Below, piece by piece: positions 17,192 to 26,861 of a stretch of 64,000 nt of DNA. Positions within the stretch are counted from its first letter, which is position 1; each line of letters opens with the position of its first letter. A model generated the notes under the pieces. It saw only the letters and a program-made list of their open reading frames with translations. It made no database searches and had not been told where the DNA came from. Origin of the DNA: Brevibacillus composti (GTDB taxonomy: Bacteria; Bacillota; Bacilli; Brevibacillales; Brevibacillaceae); contig NZ_CP066308.1 in NCBI RefSeq assembly GCF_016406105.1, forward strand, positions 3,610,001 to 3,674,000. Direction: 5' to 3'. The position numbers and the translations under genes were made by a program.

Positions 17192-17728
17192 TTGGAGGAG
17201 ACTCAACACGATGTTGAGGCTTGGTTTACCTTGTATAGTCACGATCTGTATAACTTCCTGGTCTATTTTACCGGACATCACGATGTAGAGGATCTCGTAC
17301 AAGAAGTATTTATGAAAGCCATGCTCAACAAGCATCAGTTTCGGGGGAGAGCTGCACGCAAAACCTGGCTGTTCTCCATCGCCAGAAATTTGGCTATTGA
17401 TCATGTCAGGAAGGAGAAATGGAGAAGATCCGTATTGTCATCCTTCCTTCCTTTTTTTCGCAGCGAAGAAAAGGGGCCGGATGAGATTGCGGAGCGTAAC
17501 GAAGAGTTTCACTTCTTGTACGGAGCGATTCGCCAGCTCAAACAAACCCATCGGGAAGTCATCCTGTTGCGCGGGATTCAAGGGTTCTCCGTTGCGGAGA
17601 CGGCGGAGATCCTCGATTGGAGCGAATCGAAGGTCCATGTTACTTTGCATCGAGGATTAAAAGAGTTGCGCAAATTGATGACGCAACCGGAGAAAGGAGG
17701 GGATATCCTTGCGTCCTCTGTCAAATGA
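17192..17728 (+). CDS. ECF-type RNA polymerase sigma factor
   Basis: The protein has 178 residues. Region 2 is at residues 12-80 (SHDLYNFLVYFTGHHDVEDLVQEVF; KTWLFSIARNLAIDHVRKEK) and region 4 is at about 110-165 (LKQTHREVILLRGIQGFSVAETAEILDWSESKVHVTLHRG). It resembles SigX/SigV-like ECF factors. The start is TTG at 17192, given by AGGAGGGGG at 5 bases spacing. The stop overlaps the next gene by 20 bases, so the pair is translationally coupled and the partner is likely its anti-sigma regulator. Confidence 0.88.
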   Translation: MEETQHDVEAWFTLYSHDLYNFLVYFTGHHDVEDLVQEVFMKAMLNKHQFRGRAARKTWLFSIARNLAIDHVRKEKWRRSVLSSFLPFFRSEEKGPDEIAERNEEFHFLYGAIRQLKQTHREVILLRGIQGFSVAETAEILDWSESKVHVTLHRGLKELRKLMTQPEKGGDILASSVK

Positions 17729-19406
17729 CGATGAGCTCATGAACCTGTTAAAGCAAGCCCCCCGCTACCGACTGGGGCAACAAGCCCAACAAAACATAAG
17801 GGAGGCATTACGCAAGCATGAGAACTCCCTGCCCTACCGGCGAAAGCGGCAAACGGGCCTGCTCTGGATGGCGAAAAGCGCCTTTGTCTGCCTCAGCCTG
17901 CTGATTCCCTTCTTTTTGATCGTTCATGGAAGTGAGGATGAACACATCCCTTTTCCCGAAGTTGTGCGGATGACTACACGCGACATAGGGGATTTGGCCC
18001 ATCATACCTTGGCGAAGCTGTATCGTGAAGTGCCTGAACTCAAAGGCTTGACCGTTCAGAGTGAGAGCTTGGATACTGTCTACGACCTTCGCTTGTATAA
18101 GGCTGAAGATCAGCAAGCCCATATCAGCATACATCCCCAAACGGGAGAATTGCTCTGGTATCAGTTCCACCAGCGGGCTCCCCAGCTCAGTCCCATGGAC
18201 CCCTCCACCACTCTGGCAAAAACGAAAGCCACTTCATTTCTCTATGGGATGCTGGGTGCGGACAGCCGCTCGTACAAAATCATCTCGAATTCTCATGCCG
18301 TGGTCTTCCAACGCTTCATCAACGGCATTCCACTCTTGGGCAGCCAAATCTCCATCCAGGTTGATTCAACTGGCAAAGTGATCGGTTATTCAACATCCGG
18401 TCGAGATATGGAGGTCGATCTGGCAAAAGCCGCAGACCCTGCCGACGCGATATCGGTGGAAGCATTAAAAAAGTCCATCTCATCCCATATGCGGCTGCGT
18501 TATGTTGAAAATATCGTGGTGAGAAACCCCTTTACCGGCGAGGTTGCTCAAACGGGACCCATTCTCGAATATACGCCAGCGGTGAGATTTTCCGGAAGCG
18601 TCAGCTTTTACGCCGACTCAGGGAAAATCAGGTACACCTCCAATTACGATCGCGACAGCAGTCAGGGAGTCACACCGATTCCGGTGAGAGCGGCAGAACA
18701 AATGGTTGCCGTCCCCTCCAAAAAAGAGGCGGCTATCCTTTTAAATCAAGCCTTTCACCTCCAGATTTCAAGTGAGGACCTAAAAGAGAAGAAGGAAAAA
18801 CGAGGAGACACCAAGTCCTACATTCGGTATGTATGGGCACATGATGAATCCGTAAGTGTGTTAGTGGAGCCGACCACAGGCGAACTGGTGGAAATCCTGA
18901 AAGGCCCCCCATCAATCAGAGGAAATCTTCCGGAGCAGAAGGCTGCTGCGGAAGCGATCCGCTATTTGCAACAGTATGCAGACCCATTTGTACGAGAAGT
19001 ACAGATCGCCCACTTCAGTCATTCAGGAAATGAAGGGATGTACTCGTTCTTTTTCATGGCCAGCCATGAGGGCATTCCGGTGGTCCTGTCGCCGGATCAG
19101 GACATCGCCTATCGCATAAATATCGATTCTTCCACGGGCGCATTTCTCGGTTTCCAAAAATTCCATGTTCCGGCAAAGGCGCTCTCCGCAACCAACCTGC
19201 CGAGTAAAAAACAGGTGGTATCACCCGAGGCAGCCGCAGCTGAGTACCTGAAGCGCCATTCCTATCAGCTTGCCTATCTCGTGGAAAGAGGCAGCGGCTC
19301 AGGTTCGAATGCCCCTGTCTTGATGTACACCTCAGAGCTGAACGGAAGTCAGGAGCGCTCCTTGATCGATGCGACGACTGGGAAAACCATATCTATTCAA
19401 AATTGA
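17709..19406 (+). CDS. Membrane-anchored YcdB/YcdC-domain protein, probable anti-sigma factor
   Basis: This 565-residue protein has a cytoplasmic N-terminus of about 50 residues with a helical SNDDELMNLLKQAPRYRLGQ segment, one membrane helix (MAKSAFVCLSLLIPFFLIV) and a large outer region of repeated YcdB/YcdC (PepSY-like) modules, each ending like ISIHPQTGELLWYQF, VLVEPTTGELVEI or INIDSSTGAFLGF. Topology and the 20-base overlap with the ECF sigma gene suggest an anti-sigma factor that senses the envelope, comparable in layout to RsiX or RsgI. The TTG at 17709 follows AAAGGAGGGG. No zinc-binding anti-sigma motif is visible. Confidence 0.72.
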   Translation: MRPLSNDDELMNLLKQAPRYRLGQQAQQNIREALRKHENSLPYRRKRQTGLLWMAKSAFVCLSLLIPFFLIVHGSEDEHIPFPEVVRMTTRDIGDLAHHTLAKLYREVPELKGLTVQSESLDTVYDLRLYKAEDQQAHISIHPQTGELLWYQFHQRAPQLSPMDPSTTLAKTKATSFLYGMLGADSRSYKIISNSHAVVFQRFINGIPLLGSQISIQVDSTGKVIGYSTSGRDMEVDLAKAADPADAISVEALKKSISSHMRLRYVENIVVRNPFTGEVAQTGPILEYTPAVRFSGSVSFYADSGKIRYTSNYDRDSSQGVTPIPVRAAEQMVAVPSKKEAAILLNQAFHLQISSEDLKEKKEKRGDTKSYIRYVWAHDESVSVLVEPTTGELVEILKGPPSIRGNLPEQKAAAEAIRYLQQYADPFVREVQIAHFSHSGNEGMYSFFFMASHEGIPVVLSPDQDIAYRINIDSSTGAFLGFQKFHVPAKALSATNLPSKKQVVSPEAAAAEYLKRHSYQLAYLVERGSGSGSNAPVLMYTSELNGSQERSLIDATTGKTISIQN

Positions 19407-19438
19407 CCGATCGCCATTTGCCGCCTCTCCATCGCACG

Positions 19439-19475
19439 AAGGTACACGCCCTTTCGGGGGCTGTACCTTTTTCCA
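19439..19475 (+). terminator. Rho-independent terminator after the sigma operon
   Basis: AGGTACA-GCCC pairs with GGGGGC-TGTACCT with a tight loop, followed by TTTTT. Confidence 0.85.
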
Positions 19476-19516
19476 TCTCTTTTGTTATAGTGAAAAGAGA
19501 GGAGGGTATCTCTACT

Positions 19517-20371
19517 ATGAATATCGGAATTATCGGACTGGGAAACATGGGGCAAATGTTGGTCAAAGGGCTGTGCAAAAGCGGCATGATCTCCCCGCGG
19601 GACCTCATCGTATACAACCGCACCGCAGAAAAGGCGACAGCGCTCCGGCAGCTGTATCCTTTTCAGGTGGCGGAGTGTGCCCAGACCGTTTGTCAAAAAG
19701 CGGATATACTCTTTCTCTGCACCAAGCCGTTGGATATGCTCCCTCTGCTGCGTGAGCTATCTCTCCCGCCTCACCTCCATCTTGTTTCTGTTGCTGCCGG
19801 GGTAAGCCTGGCCGACCTGGAGAGCGTACATAGCGGACCGGTCAGCAAAGTGATCCCGACCGTCACCTCGGAGGAGAATCGCGGCGTCTCTCTTTACATG
19901 AACAACGCAAAGGTGACTCCCTCAGAACGAGCTGCGCTGCTGCAATTGCTGGAAGCTCTCGGGACTGTGGAGGAGATCACGGAAGCGGCCATCGAAACAG
20001 CGACCATCTTGACCAGCAGTGCCCCAGGATTGATTGCGGGTATCCTGGAGGAGTTTGCCCAAGCTGCCGTACGTCATACGCCAGAGCTGGAGTTGGACAG
20101 TGCCCGGCGAATGTTGGTAGAGACCATGATCGGCACCTCACTGCTATTGGAGCGACAGGGGCTGGGATTCGACCAGTTGATCGAGCGCGTCGCGACCAAA
20201 GGCGGAATTACGCAGGAAGGGCTAAGTGTACTGGGAAGGACGCTCCCTCGCGCCTTTGACGACCTACTGCACATGACAACGGAAAAACACACGCTGCTCA
20301 AACAACTGGTACGGCGTCAAAACGACAGCCACACCAGCAAAACACCTACCCAGAAGGGGGAATCACAGTGA
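19517..20371 (+). CDS. Pyrroline-5-carboxylate reductase family protein (ProC/ComER-like)
   Basis: This 284-residue protein has an N-terminal Rossmann motif IGIIGLGNMGQMLVKG, a VYNRT second strand and the C-terminal dimerization domain (ILTSSAPGLIAGILEEFA; RVATKGGITQEGL). True ProC enzymes make proline from pyrroline-5-carboxylate. ComER, a paralogue in Bacillus, is similar and has a regulatory role in sporulation and biofilms; I cannot separate the two by sequence alone. The ATG at 19517 follows GGAGGG. Its stop overlaps the start of the next reductase gene. Confidence 0.82.
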   Translation: MNIGIIGLGNMGQMLVKGLCKSGMISPRDLIVYNRTAEKATALRQLYPFQVAECAQTVCQKADILFLCTKPLDMLPLLRELSLPPHLHLVSVAAGVSLADLESVHSGPVSKVIPTVTSEENRGVSLYMNNAKVTPSERAALLQLLEALGTVEEITEAAIETATILTSSAPGLIAGILEEFAQAAVRHTPELELDSARRMLVETMIGTSLLLERQGLGFDQLIERVATKGGITQEGLSVLGRTLPRAFDDLLHMTTEKHTLLKQLVRRQNDSHTSKTPTQKGESQ

Positions 20372-21219
20372 AAATCGGATGGATCGGACTTGGAAACATG
20401 GGCATCCCGATGGCAAGCAATCTGCTCGCTGCCGGGTATGACGTGCGGGTATGGAACCGCACGCCGGAAAAAGCGGAGCCGCTGCTTCGCCTGGGGGCTT
20501 CTTTTGCGGAGAGCATGGACGATCTGGTCGCCGAAAGCGACGTGATCTTTACGATGGTAAGCGATGATGAGGCGGTCAAAGCCATCTACACGGGCCCGAG
20601 AGGATTGCTCACGGCGGCTGTCCGCGGCAAGCTGGCCGTGGATATGAGCACTGTCTCCCCGGAGACCTCCCGCTACCTCGCGGAAAAGTCCCGCGAAGCC
20701 GGTCTCCGTTTTCTCGATGCGCCTGTCTCCGGCAGCGTCGGGCCGGCTAAAGCCGGACAACTGGTGATTATGGTCGGCGGGGCGGCCGAAGACTTTGAGC
20801 AGGCCAAGCCGCTCTTGGACAAGCTGGGCAAAATTGCGCTGCATCTCGGTGAAAACGGTGCCGGAACCTCCGCCAAGCTGGCCATCAATCTGCTGCTCGC
20901 AATTACGGTCCAGGGTGTAGCCGAAACGCTGCTGTTCGCACGTGGGATGGGCATCCCTCCCGAGCAGATGCTGACGATTATCTCTGAGAGTGCGGTTGGC
21001 ACGCCGCTGATTCGGGGCAAGGCTGCCTCCATTTTGGTGGATGACTACCCGGCTGCCTTTGCCCTGAAGCATATGGCCAAGGATCTGCGCCTCGCCCGGG
21101 AGGCAGGCGTCTCCACGCCGCTGGCGGAATCCGCCGCAGCCAGCTATCGCGCCGCACTGGAGAACGGCTTGGGCGAGCTGGACCTGATGGCGATTCTCCG
21201 CTATTTTGATCAGAAGTAG
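20368..21219 (+). CDS. NAD(P)-dependent beta-hydroxyacid dehydrogenase (HIBADH/GLYR family)
   Basis: This 283-residue protein has the Rossmann motif IGWIGLGNMGIPMASNLL, the substrate loop DAPVSGSVGPAKAGQLVIMVGG, and the catalytic Lys in SAKLAINLLLA. KHMAKDLRLA near the C-terminus is the cofactor/substrate motif. The family reduces small aldehyde acids such as succinic or tartronate semialdehyde or oxidises 3-hydroxyisobutyrate; the substrate here is unknown. GTG at 20368 overlaps the upstream stop by 4 bases and follows AAGGGGG, so the two reductases are translationally coupled. Confidence 0.87.
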   Translation: MKIGWIGLGNMGIPMASNLLAAGYDVRVWNRTPEKAEPLLRLGASFAESMDDLVAESDVIFTMVSDDEAVKAIYTGPRGLLTAAVRGKLAVDMSTVSPETSRYLAEKSREAGLRFLDAPVSGSVGPAKAGQLVIMVGGAAEDFEQAKPLLDKLGKIALHLGENGAGTSAKLAINLLLAITVQGVAETLLFARGMGIPPEQMLTIISESAVGTPLIRGKAASILVDDYPAAFALKHMAKDLRLAREAGVSTPLAESAAASYRAALENGLGELDLMAILRYFDQK

Positions 21220-21225
21220 GAAATC

Positions 21226-21275
21226 CAAACAAACAGGCTTCTCCGGCCCAGTTCGCGGCGAAGCCTGTTTGTTTT
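21226..21275. terminator. Bidirectional terminator
   Basis: AAACAAACAGGCTTC pairs with GAAGCCTGTTTGTTT around an 18-base loop. It separates the convergent reductase and MFS genes. Confidence 0.85.
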
Positions 21276-21310
21276 CCCGGACGATGCTATGTACAAGCAC
21301 GCTTGCCGGA

Positions 21311-22519
21311 TCAGCTGCCCTCCTGCAAGACTTCTTTTTTCCGAAAATAGCTGAAATACACCCAGCCGGCATTGATCAGCAAAAACGCGCTGGTCATGAA
21401 GAAGACGCCGTTGATGCTCAGGTACCCGGCCATAAAGCCGCCGATCATCGGCCCCAGCATGCTGCCGATGCTGACGAAGCTGTTGTTGTAGCCGTAGACC
21501 CGGCTGACCATGTGCTGCGGCGTGGCTCTCCGCAGCAGCGCGTTTACCGAGGGCAGCAATCCCCCCAGCGACAAGCCCAAAAGAAAACGGAGCAAGACCA
21601 GCTGCCACACCGCGGAGACCAGCCCCTGCGGGATGAACAGGATGCCCGCAAGCACCAGACAGCCGAGCAGCACCTTCTGCGAGCCGAATCGATCCCCAAA
21701 ACGGCCCAGATGAGGGGCTGCCAGCACATTGGCCGTACCCATCGCGGCCTGGACGATCCCTGCCCAGAGCGCGACATTTCCCGCGCTGCCCAAGAGGATG
21801 CCGATGTAGATTGGCAGGATCGGAATAATGCTGAAGAGGGCAAACTGGATCATCACCGTGACGAAAAAGAGCACGGGCAGCTCCTTGGAGGAGAAAATCA
21901 TGCGGAAATCCTCCCGCAGACTGGTCCGCTCCTTGGCGGGAGGCGGCACAAACGTCTCTTTGACCGTAAAAGTGATGATCAAGGTAGCGAGCAAAATCAA
22001 CGAGCCCGTGACGACAAAGATCATCCGAAATCCGATGCGCGGCTCCAGCAGCCCCCCAAACAGCGGCCCCATGATAGAGCCGGCGGTAATAAAGGATTGC
22101 AGCAGCCCCTGCGCCCACCCGATCTGCTCCTTGGGCGCGGATGAGGCGACCAGGGCGGTACTGGCGGGAATAATCCCCCCGACCATCCCGTTGAGCAGCC
22201 GCAGGCCTAGAAGCATCCAGAGCGAGCTGGCAAAGCCTGTCGCGGCGATGATGACGGACATGAAATAGCCGGAGCGCAATATCATGATCTTGCGCCCGTA
22301 CTTGTCGGCCAGATTGCCCCAGATCGGGGAAACCAGTCCGGCCGTCAAGAAGTTGGCTCCGAAGATCACTCCGGCCCAGGCCGTCACTTGATGCGGATCT
22401 TCTACGCCAAAATCGCGTTGAATATACAAAGGCAGGAACGGCATGATCATGCTCATCGCCATCATCACGAGAAACAGCGCTCCGCACAATACATACAGGT
22501 TGCGTCGCCACGCTTCCAT
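21311..22519 (-). CDS. MFS transporter (drug-exporter type)
   Basis: This 402-residue protein has twelve predicted membrane helices. The loop 2-3 signature GNLADKYGRKIMILRSG and the motif C-like ALVASSAPKEQIGWAQGLLQ...AGSIMGPLFGGLL place it with the DHA1 multidrug exporters. The second half repeats the loop as GRFGDRFGSQKVLLG. The substrate is unknown. The ATG at 22519 has AAGGAGGGAG. It begins 19 bases after the ABC exporter stop on the same strand, so the two efflux genes probably form one operon. Confidence 0.87.
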   Translation of the reverse strand: MEAWRRNLYVLCGALFLVMMAMSMIMPFLPLYIQRDFGVEDPHQVTAWAGVIFGANFLTAGLVSPIWGNLADKYGRKIMILRSGYFMSVIIAATGFASSLWMLLGLRLLNGMVGGIIPASTALVASSAPKEQIGWAQGLLQSFITAGSIMGPLFGGLLEPRIGFRMIFVVTGSLILLATLIITFTVKETFVPPPAKERTSLREDFRMIFSSKELPVLFFVTVMIQFALFSIIPILPIYIGILLGSAGNVALWAGIVQAAMGTANVLAAPHLGRFGDRFGSQKVLLGCLVLAGILFIPQGLVSAVWQLVLLRFLLGLSLGGLLPSVNALLRRATPQHMVSRVYGYNNSFVSIGSMLGPMIGGFMAGYLSINGVFFMTSAFLLINAGWVYFSYFRKKEVLQEGS

Positions 22520-22538
22520 CCGGCAATCTCCCTCCTTG

Positions 22539-24323
22539 TTATGAGACCGGCTCTTGCTCGTTTGCAGTGCCTAAGTCCTGGACGTTCCACAGGTGGTGGT
22601 AGACGCCCTTTTTCCCCAGCAGTTCTTCATGGCTTCCCATCTCTGCGATCTGCCCGTCTTTCATCACGACAATTTTATCCGCATGCGTGATCGTCGACAG
22701 GCGATGCGCCACAATGATCGTAGTTCTCCCTTTCGCCAGCCGGGCCAGCGACTCCTGAATCATGTGCTCCGACTCCAGGTCCAGAGCAGAGGTCGCCTCA
22801 TCCAGTATCAGAATGCCCGGGTCCCGCAAGAAGACCCGCGCAATCGCGATCCGCTGCTTCTGCCCGCCAGAGAGCTTCACTCCCCGCTCGCCCAGCTCTG
22901 TGTCGTAGCCCTCCGGCAGCTCCATGATGAAGTCATGGGCATTGGCAGCCTTGGCCGCTTCGATCACAGCTTCATCGCTCGCCTCCGGGTTGCCCATCAG
23001 GATGTTGACCCGGGCCGATTCGCTGAACAGGATGTTGTCCTGCAGCACCATGCCGATATGGCTGCGCAGATTCTTCTGCTGGAGATCGCGGACATCGATC
23101 CCGTCGATGGTGATGCGCCCTTCCGTCACGTCCCAGAAACGCGGCAAGAGGCTGATCAGCGAGGACTTCCCGCCTCCGGACATGCCGACGATCGCGACGG
23201 TCTCGCCGGGCTGGATGGTCAGATTGACATTTTCTAGGACGAGCGGCCCTTCTTCCCGATAGCGGAAGGAGACGTTTTCAAAGCGGACCTCGCCGCGGAC
23301 TCGTCCGGTCTCAGGGTCGATTGGCAGCACGCCGGCATTCGGCTTGTCGGTAATATCGTACGTCTCGTCGATAAACTCAAACATCCGATCCATCGAGGCG
23401 ACGGCCTGCGTCAGCGTCGTCGAAGAGTTGACGAGGCGGCGCAGCGGCGTATACAGGCGGTCGAGATAAGCGTAGAAGGCCACCAGTGTCCCGATCGTCA
23501 GCGTTTCGTGGATCACTTGATAGCCCGCATAGGAGATCACCAGCAGGGGGGCGATATCGGTAACCGTGTTGACGACGGCAAATGTATTGGCATTCCAGCG
23601 CGTCAAAGCCAGCGCCTTTTTGAGAAAATGGTTGTTCTCTTTGGCGAATACCTTGTTCTCATGCTCCTCCAGGGCAAAGCTGCGGATCATCGAGATGCCT
23701 CCTACTCGCTCATGGAGATGCCCCTGCAGCTTGGCCAGTGCGGCCGACCGCTCCCGGGTCAGCTGACGCAGTCTTTTGTAGAAATACTTGACGGAAAAGC
23801 CGTACAGCGGAAACACCAGGATCGCGGCGATCGTGAGCTTCACATCCATGTAGAGCATCACCGCCAGGGTCATGCCGATGGTGATCAGATCCAGCCAGAG
23901 ATTCATCAGCCCCGTATCGATGAAGCTTTTCGTCGATTCCACGTCGTTGATCACCCGCGAAATGACTTCCCCTGTCTTGTGGTTGTTGTAGTACCGCATC
24001 GACAGCCGCTGCAGATGATCGAACAGTTGGTTGCGGATGTCAAACAGGATCCGGCTGGAAACCCACTGGGCAAAATACTGCCGATAGTATTCCACAGGAG
24101 CGCGGACCACAGTAAATACGAGGAACGCCCCTGCCATCAGCCAAAACAGCTCCGTCAGCTTTTCTTCCCGCGGAATCGGGCTGGGCAAAAGGTCATCGAT
24201 TACGTACTTGATGATCAGAGGCAAGAGGAGCGGAATGGAAAATTTGATAATGCCGATAAAAATGGTGCCCACGATTTGCTTTACATAGGGTCTCACAAAC
24301 TTCATGTAGCGACGGATGCTCAT
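22539..24323 (-). CDS. ABC exporter, fused membrane and ATPase domains (YgaD-like)
   Basis: This 594-residue half-transporter has a six-helix exporter domain (residues 1-320; YVIDDLLPSPIPREEK in the first loop, ISRVINDVESTKSFID coupling region) and an ATPase domain with VGMSGGGKSSLISLL, LQDNILFSESARVNI, LSGGQKQRIAIAR, ILILDEATSALD and IVAHRLST. It would function as a homodimer like BmrA. Gene order next to ygaC and near gsaB matches Bacillus ygaD. The ATG at 24323 (MSIRRYMKFVRPY) is chosen for AGGGGTG upstream and family alignment; the longer frame adds 28 unlikely residues. Confidence 0.9.
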   Translation of the reverse strand: MSIRRYMKFVRPYVKQIVGTIFIGIIKFSIPLLLPLIIKYVIDDLLPSPIPREEKLTELFWLMAGAFLVFTVVRAPVEYYRQYFAQWVSSRILFDIRNQLFDHLQRLSMRYYNNHKTGEVISRVINDVESTKSFIDTGLMNLWLDLITIGMTLAVMLYMDVKLTIAAILVFPLYGFSVKYFYKRLRQLTRERSAALAKLQGHLHERVGGISMIRSFALEEHENKVFAKENNHFLKKALALTRWNANTFAVVNTVTDIAPLLVISYAGYQVIHETLTIGTLVAFYAYLDRLYTPLRRLVNSSTTLTQAVASMDRMFEFIDETYDITDKPNAGVLPIDPETGRVRGEVRFENVSFRYREEGPLVLENVNLTIQPGETVAIVGMSGGGKSSLISLLPRFWDVTEGRITIDGIDVRDLQQKNLRSHIGMVLQDNILFSESARVNILMGNPEASDEAVIEAAKAANAHDFIMELPEGYDTELGERGVKLSGGQKQRIAIARVFLRDPGILILDEATSALDLESEHMIQESLARLAKGRTTIIVAHRLSTITHADKIVVMKDGQIAEMGSHEELLGKKGVYHHLWNVQDLGTANEQEPVS

Positions 24324-24422
24324 GCCTGACCACACCCCTTTCCTTGAATCCATCATCGAATGGCGCGTCATTCTTTTTGTGCAGCCCGTGCATATGCAAC
24401 CGGACAATGCCGGTCAAACAAG

Positions 24423-24457
24423 GAAATCCCTCCCCCGTTTTACCGGGAAAGGGATTA
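24423..24457 (-). terminator. Probable terminator after ygaC
   Basis: AATCCCTTTCCCG pairs with CGGGGGAGGGATT on the minus strand; the U-tract is interrupted (TTTCCTTGTTT). Confidence 0.5.
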
Positions 24458-24991
24458 CTCCTCGTCCACACGCACAGACAGGTAGCGCTCGTACCAGCGT
24501 TGGACAAATCCGTTTTGAAAAGGGCCTCTTCTGGCGCGCACCCAATCCAGCACTTCCCGCAACGCATGCTGTACCCGCTCCACCACAACGGGAGGATAGT
24601 TCATCTGCTTGCCGTGCAAGAGAAACTCCTCTTCATCGAGAATCGTGTACGTCATATCGGGAAACACTTTGACATCCAAGTCATAGTCAATGTAGCTCAA
24701 GAGATTCCCCTTGAGGCTGAAGGGGGAACCGATGTTGCAATAGTAGTAAATCCCATCGTCCCGAATCATCGCGATGGTATTGAACCACTGTCCGCGACCA
24801 AACGTGCAGATTGCCGGCTCACGTGTCCGCCACTCCCGGCCGTCAGACTCTGTCACCTTTACTCGATCGTTGCCGCCAATCACTACTGCATCGCTGGTAT
24901 GGATCAGGGTCGTCTTGTCCCAGATACGATGCAGGGAGTGGTCGTGTTTATAGCTTTCTATGCGTATGATTGAGCCTGGAGCTGGCGACAT
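24455..24991 (-). CDS. Nucleoside tri/diphosphatase, DUF402 family (YgaC/Ntdp)
   Basis: This 178-residue protein has the DUF402 core: FNTIAMIRDDGIYYYCNIGSP, then YIDYDLDVKVFPDMTYTILDEEEF with the acidic residues that bind divalent metal (DYDLDV, DEEEF). Characterised relatives hydrolyse nucleoside tri- and diphosphates. Position directly upstream of the YgaD-like exporter is the Bacillus ygaC-ygaD order. The start at 24991 follows GGGAGGG. The C-terminus is a basic, Arg- and Trp-rich helix (VLDWVRARRGPF), as in the family. Confidence 0.85.
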   Translation of the reverse strand: MSPAPGSIIRIESYKHDHSLHRIWDKTTLIHTSDAVVIGGNDRVKVTESDGREWRTREPAICTFGRGQWFNTIAMIRDDGIYYYCNIGSPFSLKGNLLSYIDYDLDVKVFPDMTYTILDEEEFLLHGKQMNYPPVVVERVQHALREVLDWVRARRGPFQNGFVQRWYERYLSVRVDEE

Positions 24992-25038
24992 GACCCTCCC
25001 CTTTCTTCTCTTCTCTGTTTGATTGGGGACAGCCTCCC

Positions 25039-25452
25039 TTAGGAAGAGAGTTTTTTGGAAAGTGTAACATATTTTTGCATCTCATAGCCAAGTGCGCGGT
25101 AAAACGGGAGAACTTCGGGATTGTCCTGATTCACCATGATCAGGACCCGATTGACGCCTCTTTGCTTGAAGCGCTTCTCCAGCGACTCCACCAGCATGCG
25201 GCCTATGCCTGTACCCTGCAATTCGGGAAGAACAGCAAGCCGGTAGAAATAGGCCCGTGTCCCGTCGATCGTACCGACCACGACACCGACTACTCTGCCC
25301 TCCTGCTCTGCCACCATGACCAAATCGCTGTCCCATGCCAGCTGCTTGGCCAGATCATTGAGCGATTCTGCCTCCTGCCCATCCAGGCCAGTTTCCTGCC
25401 AGATGCGCGTAATCGCCGAATAGTCACCGAGCCGAAACGGACGAATCAACAT
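25039..25452 (-). CDS. GNAT-family N-acetyltransferase
   Basis: This 137-residue single-domain acetyltransferase starts MLIRPFRLGDYSAITRIWQE. Motif A is YRLAVLPELQGTGIGRMLVESL, and the C-terminal strand holds NPEVLPFYRALGYE. It resembles YpeA-like enzymes; the substrate is unknown. The ATG at 25452 follows GAAGGAGGC; the longer frame from 25503 adds basic residues without a ribosome site. It lies upstream of ygaC on the same strand with a 47-base gap. Confidence 0.85.
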   Translation of the reverse strand: MLIRPFRLGDYSAITRIWQETGLDGQEAESLNDLAKQLAWDSDLVMVAEQEGRVVGVVVGTIDGTRAYFYRLAVLPELQGTGIGRMLVESLEKRFKQRGVNRVLIMVNQDNPEVLPFYRALGYEMQKYVTLSKKLSS

Positions 25453-25527
25453 ACGTTGCCTCCTTCGATGCCTTCTTTTTCTATTGTACACCAAAAAGGA
25501 CAAGTTTGTCTGCGTATGAAGATGCGA

Positions 25528-25565
25528 AAGAGGGGGGAGCGATCATCGCATCCGTCCCCTCTTTG
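25528..25565 (-). terminator. Possible terminator after fabL
   Basis: AAAGAGGGG pairs with CCCCCCTCTTT on the minus strand; the trailing U-run is short. Confidence 0.45.
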
Positions 25566-25640
25566 CGGCGGTAGAGGTGATGTAAATAGTATCTGGCGGC
25601 ATGGCAGAAAAAATTTCCGAAAAAAATTTTCCTGAGGGGT

Positions 25641-26423
<783 letters not shown>

Positions 26424-26426
26424 CTA

Positions 26427-26463
26427 TTAATAGCAGGTACTAAATATTCCATCTCTCATTATA
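26427..26463 (-). promoter_or_regulatory. fabL promoter with FapR-box-like operator
   Basis: On the minus strand a TATAAT -10 (26458-26463) is followed 14 bases later by TTAGTACCTGCTATTAA (26427-26443), a 17-base inverted repeat close to the FapR operator pattern TTAGTACC...TAA. Its position over the transcription start fits repression relieved by malonyl-CoA. I did not find a convincing -35. Confidence 0.65.
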
Positions 26464-26607
26464 ACGCGCTGCTCGGGCAAATTCCAGACAGGATCGCCAG
26501 ACAGGACCGGATGCCTAGCCGATCCATGAGACGATGGGATGGGAAGGCAGATGGTCAGACATACTAACCCCAAAAGAGATGTTGGTCGGAAAGGAGGCTT
26601 TCATTCT

Positions 26608-26832
26608 ATGTATATTGGTCGCGACTTGCCCCAATTAACCATGATTTCTCTGGATGATTGGGAATTGAATGAGCTTATGTACTACCACCATTCCATGTCG
26701 CAGCTGGCTGCTTATCTCAACGCAGAAGGGACGAGCCTGCACGCAAAAATCATACAGGAGCTGGAGTCCAGGGGGCCTGTCGGCGGAGACAGCGGGGGAT
26801 GGGATCACTCATCCAAACCGATTTACGATTAA
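26608..26832 (+). CDS. Conserved-looking small protein (74 aa), YfhS candidate
   Basis: It starts at ATG 26608 with AGGAGG 10 bases upstream. The product MYIGRDLPQLTMISLDDWEL... is acidic, with a helical middle (ELMYYHHSMSQLAAYLNAEG) and a glycine-rich end. It has no membrane helix or cysteine. It lies divergently beside fabL, where Bacillus carries yfhS, a protein of similar size; identity is inferred from position only. A second small ORF follows 29 bases later. Confidence 0.6.
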   Translation: MYIGRDLPQLTMISLDDWELNELMYYHHSMSQLAAYLNAEGTSLHAKIIQELESRGPVGGDSGGWDHSSKPIYD

Positions 26833-26861
26833 GCCGCCCGCGAGAGAAAGGAGGCAAAGCG

